Part shown: positions 1-6,853 of the stretch, one piece after another
Layout of the letters: every line of letters begins with the position of its first letter
Position numbering within the stretch: the first letter of the stretch is position 1
Origin: a bacterium
GTDB taxonomy: Bacteria; Margulisbacteria; Marinamargulisbacteria; UBA6595
Direction of reading: 5' to 3'
Assembly: GCA_027621615.1 (NCBI GenBank)
Contig: JAQCBC010000009.1
Coordinates: 1 to 12,652 of the forward strand
DNA: 12,652 bases
Position numbers and translations under genes: made by a program
The notes under the pieces: generated by a model
Database searches by the model: none
What the model was told of the DNA's origin: nothing
Seen by the model: only the letters and a program-made list of their open reading frames with translations

Positions 1-112
1 GACTTAAAACAACCATGATAAACCATGTTGTTCCCAGCATAACCGGGTCGACGATGATTGTCTTCCCAAATATTGTTATTGCCCATTCACTTATTGCACC
101 AATTTTGTCCAT
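1..112 (-). CDS. atpB: ATP synthase subunit a (AtpB), N-terminal fragment
   Basis: This partial gene enters the window from the left edge and is read on the minus strand from an ATG at 112. The 37 visible residues begin MDKIGAISEWAI and continue through IIVDPVMLGTTWFIMVVLS, a short N-terminal segment followed by the start of a hydrophobic helix with the T-T-W pattern common in the first membrane helix of subunit a. In the family this protein forms the proton half-channel of the F0 sector, against the c-ring. The reading frame is closed upstream by the TAA stop of the HAD gene, 18 bases before the ATG, so the start is well bounded; an AAGAGA stretch may serve as a weak Shine-Dalgarno. Its position after atpZ and atpI matches the usual order, apart from the intervening HAD gene. 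The identity rests on a short fragment plus context. Confidence 0.75.
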   Translation of the reverse strand, partial: MDKIGAISEWAITIFGKTIIVDPVMLGTTWFIMVVLS

Positions 113-130
113 ACTTATCTCTTTTCTATT

Positions 131-961
131 TTATGAAGGATTATTGTACCAAACGTCGGGGACTGTCGACAAGCGTTGAATATACCGCCACGCATTGGAT
201 TGGGGCAATGCCGTTGGCCACGACTGTGCCAAACCGGTTTCAACGGGGACAAACCCCTGAACCCCAAGATCCTGCGTCATTTGATACACGTTGTCTGGAT
301 TGTCATCCACAAACGCCCAGTTGGCACCCAACGAAAGCCCCAAAACAGTCTGGCAATACGCCTGTACAACCGTTGAGAACCCCGGCAAGGGCTTGCCCAT
401 CCAGTGAATGGGGCCAACCTGCCGCTCAATTTGCTCTGAAAAATAACCAATAACCGGTACCCGTTGGGCATTAGCCTGAACATGCCGGTCTGGATTAATA
501 CAAACAATCGGAACGTCCGGATGCATTCGTTTGTGCTGAATAACCGCCGCATAGCCATCCGCTTGATCCGATGTACAAGCCAAGACAACCGCCTCCGCCT
601 GGGCCACATCCAATACCCGAACACCCCCCGCATCGTGCACATAGCAAAACGCATCGTCTGAGCCGACTAAAAACACAGATTTTCCATCAACTAGACGCCG
701 AGCATCTGGATCCCAAGCCAAACCACGACCCGATGAAATAATATGCTTCGGAGCGATTGGTATTCCCATTGCGTGCAAACGCATAGAAATGGTGTCTGGG
801 GATACGCTGGTGTTGTTGGTAACCACCACCACCGGCTTACCGTCATCCAGCATTGCCTGAACACATGCGACGGACTCTGGAAACGCCCCCAGGTGGTTAT
901 ACAACACCCCAAAGGCATCCACCAACAACCCATCGTATGCACAAAAATCGATACCCAGCAT
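131..961 (-). CDS. HAD-IIA (NagD-like) phosphatase family protein
   Basis: A 276-residue HAD superfamily hydrolase of the IIA (NagD-like) type, normally a cytoplasmic phosphatase acting on small phosphorylated metabolites. Visible motifs are: motif I as VDAFGVL with D15 as presumed nucleophile; motif II as VTNNT with T48; a cap region with NPD at 156-158; motif III lysine in GKPLPGF (K190); and motif IV VDDNPDN with D219 and D220. In motif I the second aspartate, which acts as general acid/base in DxDG phosphatases, is replaced by F17. A related change (DVWG) is known in the IIA subgroup called TIGR01459, whose function is not established, so this is probably a member or relative. It starts at an ATG overlapping the atpI stop (TAATG), and atpB begins 18 bases after its stop, so it is cotranscribed with ATP synthase genes. 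The substrate is unknown and catalysis is uncertain. Confidence 0.85.
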   Translation of the reverse strand: MLGIDFCAYDGLLVDAFGVLYNHLGAFPESVACVQAMLDDGKPVVVVTNNTSVSPDTISMRLHAMGIPIAPKHIISSGRGLAWDPDARRLVDGKSVFLVGSDDAFCYVHDAGGVRVLDVAQAEAVVLACTSDQADGYAAVIQHKRMHPDVPIVCINPDRHVQANAQRVPVIGYFSEQIERQVGPIHWMGKPLPGFSTVVQAYCQTVLGLSLGANWAFVDDNPDNVYQMTQDLGVQGFVPVETGLAQSWPTALPQSNAWRYIQRLSTVPDVWYNNPS

Positions 962-1314
962 TACAAGCCCCGGCGGGCTTTAACAATCAACACTGCAATT
1001 AAATACGCATTGTAACTAAATAGACCCAAGAGCGTTATCGGCATGCTCATCATCGGAGAGGCTGCGGCATACCCAATGGGAAATGCATAAACCACCAGTC
1101 GAGCCAAAAAATAGGCAAAAAATCGACCATAGTGCCGTTGCGCAACCACCGTTTCTTGAGCCCGAACAAAGACCCAAAACCCGACCGCTCCGCAGATACC
1201 CCCCGATGCCAACGACAGGCCCCACACCCATTGGCGAATGCCCAAACACGCACAAACACAAACACCCAGGCCAATCAGAACTGGCCGAATCACCCGGTGG
1301 CGCAGCAACACCAT
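961..1314 (-). CDS. atpI: ATP synthase subunit I-like membrane protein
   Basis: A small hydrophobic protein of about 117 residues with roughly four predicted membrane helices. In this family (ATP synthase I) the protein helps assemble the c-ring or supply Mg2+ to the F0 sector, and its gene usually precedes atpB. The pattern FFAYFLARLVVYAFPIGYAA in the third helix resembles the family, and the protein ends in a basic KARRGL tail. I chose the ATG at 1314, directly after the atpZ stop (TAATATG). A TTG at 1326 would add four residues and overlap atpZ by 11 bases. Its own stop overlaps the HAD start by one base. Sequence conservation in this family is low, so the call leans partly on the atpZ neighbour and on the atpB fragment downstream. 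Confidence 0.75.
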   Translation of the reverse strand: MVLLRHRVIRPVLIGLGVCVCACLGIRQWVWGLSLASGGICGAVGFWVFVRAQETVVAQRHYGRFFAYFLARLVVYAFPIGYAAASPMMSMPITLLGLFSYNAYLIAVLIVKARRGL

Positions 1315-1315
1315 A

Positions 1316-1549
1316 TTACTGGCCAAGGCGCATCACCTGTTTGTATAGCTGATAAAACCCCACCAACACACCGGCCAACACACCGAAAATAATCCCCCAA
1401 CCCTGCGCATTAATCACACGCTCAACACCACATCCCAACACGCCGCCGGCACCCACACAGCCAATCATGGTCATCACCGATACCGATGCCGCCCGCATGA
1501 GTTGCTTCACAACAACCTTAGGATCTTCTGGCTTAGGGTCTTCTGACAT
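1316..1549 (-). CDS. atpZ: AtpZ/AtpI-family F0F1-ATPase accessory protein
   Basis: A 77-residue protein with a charged N-terminus (SEDPKPEDPK) and two hydrophobic segments. The second half follows the AtpZ family pattern (putative F0F1-ATPase subunit, Ca2+/Mg2+ transporter family): a glycine-rich first helix (GCVGAGGVLGCGVE), then a second helix GIIFGVLAGVLVGFYQLYKQV ending in an aromatic and basic stretch. Family members assist assembly or ion supply of the ATP synthase and are typically the first gene of the atp operon, as here. The acidic residue after the first helix is E rather than the more usual D. Its start is an ATG at 1549 preceded by a weak GGAAAG purine stretch. The presumed operon promoter lies in the divergent gap upstream. 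Confidence 0.8.
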   Translation of the reverse strand: MSEDPKPEDPKVVVKQLMRAASVSVMTMIGCVGAGGVLGCGVERVINAQGWGIIFGVLAGVLVGFYQLYKQVMRLGQ

Positions 1550-1644
1550 GGCTTTCCAGACACTGGTTTCTATTAAAAATCATACTAAATTAACTATAGC
1601 ACACCTGCCCAGAATCCGAATATTTGCTAAACTAATAAATAATT
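1550..1644. promoter_or_regulatory. Divergent intergenic region, atpZ/tsaB
   Basis: This 95-base AT-rich gap separates the minus-strand atp operon from plus-strand tsaB and must hold promoters for both. For atpZ, a minus-strand -10-like TATAGT (plus-strand 1593-1598) has a poor -35-like TTCGGA (1615-1620) 16 bases upstream, giving a leader of about 37 bases. For tsaB, a TAATAA at 1633-1638 ends only six bases before the ATG, which would fit a leaderless transcript. Both calls are weak by sequence; only the need for promoters here is firm. Confidence 0.4.
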
Positions 1645-2307
1645 ATGATCTTAGGCATTCAAACTGCACAAAAACCCAACGGGTTGGCCCTTGTTGATAC
1701 AAATGGCGCTCCTTTAGCCACGCTGTCTCACGACAACGGTCGGCGTTTTGGGGACACCTTAGTGGAGCAAGCTCACGCCTTGTGCGAACAGGTGGGGAAA
1801 ACATTTAACGATATTGAAGCCATTGGGGTTGTTACCGGGCCCGGCGGGTATACGGCCGTTCGAGTGGGAGTTGCCCTTGCCAATAGCGTGTCACTGGTAA
1901 CCGGATGCCCAGTATACGGCATAGACACACTCGCCGCCATGGCTCAACCCTATTGCGCCATCCCGGGAACCGCGCTAGTCATGACCCCCACGCTTGGTAC
2001 CCAGATTGCTATTCAACTCATGGGGTTTCACACCAACGGAATCAACCCCCTCACACCCTTGGATGTCATCGATGCGGCCACACTGGCAAACACACTGGGC
2101 AACGTATCGGGTAATCTGTATATTATTGGGGGGCTTCCCGAACCCATCGCAACATTAAATAATTCGGCATTAATTCGGATTCAAACCCTGCCCGATGCCC
2201 GAATCGTCGCCCAATGGGCCGCGCAACAATTTAAGCAAGAGGCCCCATCACACGCCTGGGTTTCAGCCTATTACGCCTACGAGGCCGTTGCGTCCCCCAG
2301 TCGATAG
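1645..2307 (+). CDS. tsaB: tRNA threonylcarbamoyladenosine biosynthesis protein TsaB
   Basis: A 220-residue ASKHA-fold protein of the TsaB (YeaZ) family. TsaB pairs with TsaD, and with TsaE and TsaC, to add t6A at position 37 of ANN-decoding tRNAs in the cytoplasm. The strongest signature is GPGGYTAVRVGVALANSV (residues 65-82), matching the family GPGSFTGLRIG region, followed by a GIDTLAAMA segment as in YeaZ proteins. The N-terminal strand reads ILGIQTA, where relatives have ILxIDTS, so an aspartate is replaced by Q6. The C-terminal YYAYEAV segment is a poor copy of the usual P-x-Y-x-R ending. Length is close to the 231 residues of the E. coli protein. No Shine-Dalgarno is visible before the ATG. 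uvrA follows after 45 bases. TsaD is not in this window. The family call is good, but the protein is divergent. Confidence 0.82.
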   Translation: MILGIQTAQKPNGLALVDTNGAPLATLSHDNGRRFGDTLVEQAHALCEQVGKTFNDIEAIGVVTGPGGYTAVRVGVALANSVSLVTGCPVYGIDTLAAMAQPYCAIPGTALVMTPTLGTQIAIQLMGFHTNGINPLTPLDVIDAATLANTLGNVSGNLYIIGGLPEPIATLNNSALIRIQTLPDARIVAQWAAQQFKQEAPSHAWVSAYYAYEAVASPSR

Positions 2308-2322
2308 CCATCCGTGCAATTT

Positions 2323-2341
2323 TATGCCAAATTATGGCATA
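2323..2341. promoter_or_regulatory. Perfect palindrome upstream of uvrA, candidate operator
   Basis: The 19 bases TATGCCAAATTATGGCATA form a perfect inverted repeat: 7-base arms TATGCCA and TGGCATA around a 5-base AATTA centre. It sits 12 bases before the uvrA ATG, and a -10-like TACTAT (2340-2345) overlaps its right edge. There is no T-run after it, so it is not a standard terminator. Its place over the likely promoter suggests a repressor site; uvrA is damage-regulated in many bacteria, but the arms do not match the best-known LexA boxes (CTGT-N8-ACAG or GAAC-N4-GTTC). Confidence 0.5.
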
Positions 2342-2352
2342 CTATATAAAGT

Positions 2353-5139
2353 ATGAAGCAATCGAAAAACGATACTATTGTTGTATCCGGTGCTCGGATG
2401 CACAACCTTAAAAATATTGATTTAACGATCCCACGAGACAAACTTGTTGTCTTTACCGGACTGTCTGGATCTGGGAAGTCGTCCCTAGCGTTTGACACCA
2501 TTTATGCCGAGGGCCAGCGCCGGTATGTCGAGTCCCTATCTGCGTATGCCCGGCAATTTCTCAACCAACTAGACAAGCCGGATGTGGACCGCATTGACGG
2601 CTTGTCCCCCGCTATATCCATTGACCAAAAAGCCCCCTCACACAACCCCCGATCGACCGTTGGAACGGTCACTGAAATTTACGATTACCTGCGTGTTTTG
2701 ATGAGCAGCATTGGTGTGCCCCACTGCCCCTCGTGCGGCGGGGAGGTCCGCTCCCAAAGCATTCAAGAAATGGTGGACCAACTGATGGGCGCCACTGATG
2801 AAGAACCCACCATCATGGTGCTTGCCCCCATTGTTCAAGACCGAAAAGGCGCGTTTACTAAAGAATTGGATCAATGCCGTGCCAATGGATTTTTACGGGT
2901 TCTTGTGGATGGGGACATCTTGCGTTTATCTGAAAAAATTCAGCTAAGCCGCAATCACAAGCACACCATTTCGATTGTGGTAGACCGGTTTTCACTATCC
3001 AAAGCCAATGAGCCTCGGTTATTTGAAGCCATTGAAACCGCGACCCAACAAACCAAAGGTATGGTTGAAATTATCTGGACAGATACCGATCGACGCCAAC
3101 TATTTAGTGAACAATTTGCCTGCCCCGACTGCCAAGTCAGCTTGCCCGAAATTAATACCCGGCTGTTCTCCTTTAACTCCCCCGTAGGCGCTTGTGGGCA
3201 ATGCCGCGGACTGGGCTATCACTTGGCCTTTGACCCCTTGTTGGTTATTCAGGACGAAACCTTGCCGTTGCGACTGGCCACTCAACGGTGCCTAGATTTG
3301 GATTATACCGCCATTGGACGCGATGCGGATCAGCTCTGCCGGCAGTACGGGTTTGATTTGTCGGTTCGGGTGTGCGACTTAACCCCGGAACAGTATCAAA
3401 TTATTATGTATGGGGATCCGGATAACCGATCCGCCGCCTGGCATGGAATTATGCCGGCTTTGGAAATGCGGTATACCCGATTTCGTCGGGACCACATGCG
3501 ACAATTTTTGCATCAGTTTATGTCTGAACGCCCCTGCGATGCGTGTGGGGGCAGCCGCTTATGCCCCGAAGCGTTAGCGGTTACGGTATCGGGCCTATCA
3601 TTGGCCAATATTACAGAAAAAAGCATTGACGATTTAATCGCATTTTTTAATCAACTCACACTAACCGATACCGAAGCCCATATTGCCGATCAACTCCTAA
3701 AAGAAATTGTTGAGCGGTTGTCGTTTTTACAGCGTGTTGGCGTGGGGTATTTAAACCTATCTCGAAAAGCCGGGACTCTATCCGGCGGCGAATACCAGCG
3801 GATTCGGTTGGCTACCCAAATTGGGGCGGGTTTAACCGGCGTGTTGTATGTGTTGGATGAGCCCAGCATTGGTTTGCACCAACGGGACAACCAACGCCTC
3901 ATTGACGCCTTGTGTCGCCTGCGAGATTTGGGGAACACGCTGATTGTTGTGGAGCACGATGAAGATATGATTTTATCGGCGGATCATGTGGTCGATATCG
4001 GCCCGGGGGCCGGACGATACGGCGGAAATCTTTTGTTTTCCGGACCCGTCAGCAAACTCAAACAATCCAAAAAATCGGTTACCGCCGACTACTTATTTGG
4101 GAAAAACAAACTCAAGACACCCAAAATCCGCCGCAACTGGACAAAATCCCTCGTATTAACCGGCGCCAACAACAACAACATCCACGACGTTTCGGTAGAA
4201 TTCCCGCTGAATATTCTAACCTGTGTCACAGGCGTCTCCGGATCGGGTAAAAGTACCTTGATTCACAGCATTTTAAAGCCAGCATTAATTAAGCATACCA
4301 ACCGCCAGTCCATTAAATCGCCGCTACTTAAATCCCTGTCCGGGTTGGAGCATGTGGATAAAGTAATCACCATTGACCAAACCCCGATTGGCCGCACGCC
4401 ACGCTCAAACCCAGCAACATATACCGGTGTGTTTACCCCCATTCGAGACCTCATGGCCCAAACCAAAGAAGCTAAAATTCGTGGCTACAAAGCGGGGCGA
4501 TTTAGTTTTAACGTCAAAGGCGGCCGCTGCGAAGTGTGCCAGGGAGATGGCTCTGTTAAAATTGAAATGCATTTTTTGGCCGATGTCTATGTCACCTGCG
4601 ATGTGTGCAATGGCAAACGCTACAACCGCGAAACCCTATTGGTTACGTTTGACAACCATACAATTGCTGATTTTTTGAGTATGACGGTGAACCAAGCCAT
4701 GGAATCCTGCCTCAAAGACATCCCGGCTATTCACCAAAAACTCAGCACGTTGCAAGATGTTGGCTTGGGGTATATTCAACTGGGGCAAAGCGCCACAACG
4801 CTGAGCGGCGGGGAAGCCCAACGGATTAAACTCGCCAAAGAACTCTCGCGCCCACAAACTGGCAACACGATGTATTTGTTGGATGAACCCACCACGGGAT
4901 TGCATTTTAAAGATATTCAAAATTTACTGGCTGTCTTGCAGCGATTGGTCGATATGGGCAACACCGTTATTGTCATTGAACACAATTTAGATGTGATTAA
5001 AACAGCAGATTATGTCATTGATCTCGGCCCGGATGGGGGAAATAATGGGGGGACTATTGTTGGGTTTGGAACACCGGAAAACCTAGCCAAAATCAAAGCA
5101 TCGGTTACCGGACAGTATTTGGCACCATTGTTGCAATGA
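2353..5139 (+). CDS. uvrA: Excinuclease ABC subunit A
   Basis: A 928-residue UvrA, the damage-sensing ATPase of nucleotide excision repair, which as a dimer loads UvrB at lesions. Both ABC modules are complete. Module one has Walker A GLSGSGKSS (36-44), a first LSGGE signature at 476-480 and Walker B VLYVLDEPSIGL. Module two has Walker A GVSGSGKST (627-635), LSGGE at 817-821 and MYLLDEPTTGL. Zinc-binding pairs are visible as CPDC/CGQC in the insertion of module one and as C726, C729, C749, C752 (CEVC and CDVC) in module two, the family's DNA-interacting zinc finger. An extra CPSC lies near residue 127. Length is near the 940 of E. coli. No Shine-Dalgarno precedes the ATG; a palindrome and -10-like element lie directly upstream. 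Its TGA overlaps the next ATG (ATGA). Confidence 0.98.
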   Translation: MKQSKNDTIVVSGARMHNLKNIDLTIPRDKLVVFTGLSGSGKSSLAFDTIYAEGQRRYVESLSAYARQFLNQLDKPDVDRIDGLSPAISIDQKAPSHNPRSTVGTVTEIYDYLRVLMSSIGVPHCPSCGGEVRSQSIQEMVDQLMGATDEEPTIMVLAPIVQDRKGAFTKELDQCRANGFLRVLVDGDILRLSEKIQLSRNHKHTISIVVDRFSLSKANEPRLFEAIETATQQTKGMVEIIWTDTDRRQLFSEQFACPDCQVSLPEINTRLFSFNSPVGACGQCRGLGYHLAFDPLLVIQDETLPLRLATQRCLDLDYTAIGRDADQLCRQYGFDLSVRVCDLTPEQYQIIMYGDPDNRSAAWHGIMPALEMRYTRFRRDHMRQFLHQFMSERPCDACGGSRLCPEALAVTVSGLSLANITEKSIDDLIAFFNQLTLTDTEAHIADQLLKEIVERLSFLQRVGVGYLNLSRKAGTLSGGEYQRIRLATQIGAGLTGVLYVLDEPSIGLHQRDNQRLIDALCRLRDLGNTLIVVEHDEDMILSADHVVDIGPGAGRYGGNLLFSGPVSKLKQSKKSVTADYLFGKNKLKTPKIRRNWTKSLVLTGANNNNIHDVSVEFPLNILTCVTGVSGSGKSTLIHSILKPALIKHTNRQSIKSPLLKSLSGLEHVDKVITIDQTPIGRTPRSNPATYTGVFTPIRDLMAQTKEAKIRGYKAGRFSFNVKGGRCEVCQGDGSVKIEMHFLADVYVTCDVCNGKRYNRETLLVTFDNHTIADFLSMTVNQAMESCLKDIPAIHQKLSTLQDVGLGYIQLGQSATTLSGGEAQRIKLAKELSRPQTGNTMYLLDEPTTGLHFKDIQNLLAVLQRLVDMGNTVIVIEHNLDVIKTADYVIDLGPDGGNNGGTIVGFGTPENLAKIKASVTGQYLAPLLQ

Positions 5140-6776
5140 TTCAACGGTTTCGCTACGGGTGTTGGTGTGGGGTTTTCGGTCTTGTGTTGCAGTTATCCAC
5201 ATGGGGGGCTATAACCGAATCCCTGGGGCCCCACGACACCCATTACGCTATTCCAGACAATTGGGCGTCGGTCACCGGGGATCAGCGAACTGTTATCCTG
5301 CTTCATAGCGAACTTCCCGTAACGTTATCAATTACATCCCGAGTCTTTCCGGAAGGCATTACCGTCAATCGGCTGCAAGATATGCATATGGTTGGGAATT
5401 ATGATGGCTGGATTAGCATTGGCACCGAGCTGGGAACTTTATTTGATAACCAACGAGCCAATGCAACCGAATCGTTTAAAGCTATTTATGGCAAAACACA
5501 TTTAAATGAAAACTTGAAACCTGTTCGCGATTTTGTCATTGACTATTATTTTGTCAAAGATACTACCGGGTATATTGTGTCGATTCAAACACCCCAGCAC
5601 CACTGGCAGACGCTGAAGCCGGACATTCAGTTTTTTTTAAAGCATTTTTGGATTGGCCCAGATCCCAAACAAATCCTTTCAGACACCACCCCGTATTTGT
5701 GGTCTATGAGCGGCAAAACATCGGGACACACGCGCTACTTTCCCATTCATATAAACACGCCCAACACCACAACCCCCAACTGGCAGATTGAGCGACCCCG
5801 AGAGGGCTTAACATCCGCGCCCGTAATTGGAAACACATGGTATGCTTTTGCCCAAAGCGACCAGCTAATTATTGGGGACCTTAAAACCGGTACTCTAAAC
5901 TGGACGATGGTCGTTCCAGGCGGCATTATGAGCCAGCTGGCCATTCATAATGATCTGTTATTTTTTGTCACAGGAGCCAATCCCAATCAGTTAATTGGGG
6001 TTGACCCAGACTCCCAACAAGTTGTTGTGCGAGCCACACTCAATGAGCCCCTGGCCAGTCCAGATATTGTGATTCACAACAACCAGTTATTGCTTCAATT
6101 ATTCACACAATTAATCGCCATTGACATACATACTGGTAAGTTGCTGTGGGAATATCCAAACATCAGCAGCATGCCCCCAACAATGACTAAGGGCGCCCTT
6201 GTATTAATGCCCAACAACCAAGCGGTTCACCAATTGGACAGCAACACCCGACGCCTCAAACACAGCTGGGACCTTGCGCCTCAAGAAAGCCCCATCGCAC
6301 ACAATGAACATGTGTGGACAGCCCACTATACCGGAAACACACTGCATGTAACTGTATTAAACACCCAAACCGGCGAGGTTGATGCTCAACTGACACAAAC
6401 GGCCAGTCAAATTAAATCGGTATGGCCCGCAGCTTTGTCCCAGCATCATTACGGGGTTTTGTTTAACGATGATACAGGCATGCATTATCTGTGGATTATT
6501 GATACCCGAACCCAAAAAACATCTGGGTTTGTTTTGATTGATACGCCAGTGCTGGGCACGCATATTATCGGAACACCCGACACCTTCGAAATTGTATGTG
6601 GAACCGATAGCAGCAGTCATATTCGAAGCATTCATGTGAATGCCAATACAGAAACACGTCGAGCCCTGCCCATTCGGCTTGAATCACCACTGTACCACGT
6701 CATGTATGGGCGATTTGGGTCACAGTTTATTTTGAGTCATAACAACCAGTTTTTACAAGCATTATCGTTGCCATAA
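5136..6776 (+). CDS. Secreted PQQ-like beta-propeller protein with PsbP/DcrB-like N-terminal domain
   Basis: A 546-residue exported protein of unknown function. An N-terminal hydrophobic stretch (about residues 9-25, after MIQRFR) looks like a signal peptide or membrane anchor, though no clean signal peptidase site is seen. Residues about 37-175 resemble the PsbP/DcrB-like fold: it opens with YAIPDNW, contains IDYYFVKDTTGYIVSIQTP near 131-152 and ends in a helix FFLKHFWIG. From about 215 the sequence turns into PQQ-like propeller repeats, with blade signatures LKTGTLNW (about 249), HTGKLLWEY (about 332) and NTQTGEVDAQL (about 409). Such propellers usually bind other envelope proteins (as BamB does) or, in enzymes, a cofactor; no PQQ-enzyme catalytic residues are evident. 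The start overlaps the uvrA stop as ATGA. I cannot assign a role, and a link to repair is unproven. Confidence 0.8.
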   Translation: MIQRFRYGCWCGVFGLVLQLSTWGAITESLGPHDTHYAIPDNWASVTGDQRTVILLHSELPVTLSITSRVFPEGITVNRLQDMHMVGNYDGWISIGTELGTLFDNQRANATESFKAIYGKTHLNENLKPVRDFVIDYYFVKDTTGYIVSIQTPQHHWQTLKPDIQFFLKHFWIGPDPKQILSDTTPYLWSMSGKTSGHTRYFPIHINTPNTTTPNWQIERPREGLTSAPVIGNTWYAFAQSDQLIIGDLKTGTLNWTMVVPGGIMSQLAIHNDLLFFVTGANPNQLIGVDPDSQQVVVRATLNEPLASPDIVIHNNQLLLQLFTQLIAIDIHTGKLLWEYPNISSMPPTMTKGALVLMPNNQAVHQLDSNTRRLKHSWDLAPQESPIAHNEHVWTAHYTGNTLHVTVLNTQTGEVDAQLTQTASQIKSVWPAALSQHHYGVLFNDDTGMHYLWIIDTRTQKTSGFVLIDTPVLGTHIIGTPDTFEIVCGTDSSSHIRSIHVNANTETRRALPIRLESPLYHVMYGRFGSQFILSHNNQFLQALSLP

Positions 6777-6794
6777 TTTAGATTGTGGTATAAT
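6768..6794 (+). promoter_or_regulatory. Extended -10 promoter for clpC
   Basis: A consensus TATAAT lies at 6789-6794 and is preceded by TGG, forming an extended -10 (TGnTATAAT). A TTGCCA at 6768-6773 matches five of six -35 consensus bases, with a short 15-base spacer that the extended -10 can offset. The -35 overlaps the last codons of the propeller gene. Expected transcription would start near 6801, leaving a leader of about 53 bases. No CIRCE element (TTAGCACTC-N9-GAGTGCTAA) is seen; I also saw no obvious CtsR site. This is the best promoter in the window. Confidence 0.72.
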
Positions 6795-6839
6795 AAATAG
6801 ATGTGTTGAATCTTAGGATTATCAAGTATAAAAATATTT

Positions 6840-6844
6840 AAGGA
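6840..6844 (+). promoter_or_regulatory. Ribosome binding site of clpC
   Basis: AAGGA lies nine bases before the clpC ATG at 6854. It supports this start and contrasts with tsaB and uvrA, which lack any such element. Confidence 0.75.
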
Positions 6845-6853
6845 TTAACAACT

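Noticed and set aside
962-980. Inverted repeat AAGCCC-GCCG-GGGCTT at the end of atpI
   Set aside because: It lies within coding sequence, has no U-run, and the HAD gene starts immediately after, so it is unlikely to be a terminator.
1557-1567. Short hairpin CCAG-ACA-CTGG just upstream of atpZ
   Set aside because: Only four base pairs in each arm; a chance match is likely and nothing else supports a regulatory role.
5193-5201. Exact DnaA-box match TTATCCACA inside the propeller gene (others at 4353-4361 and 6099-6107)
   Set aside because: Isolated sites within coding sequence and not clustered, so they are treated as background.
6801-6809. ATG-TGT-TGA mini open frame in the clpC leader
   Set aside because: Two codons with no ribosome binding site; no evidence that it is translated.
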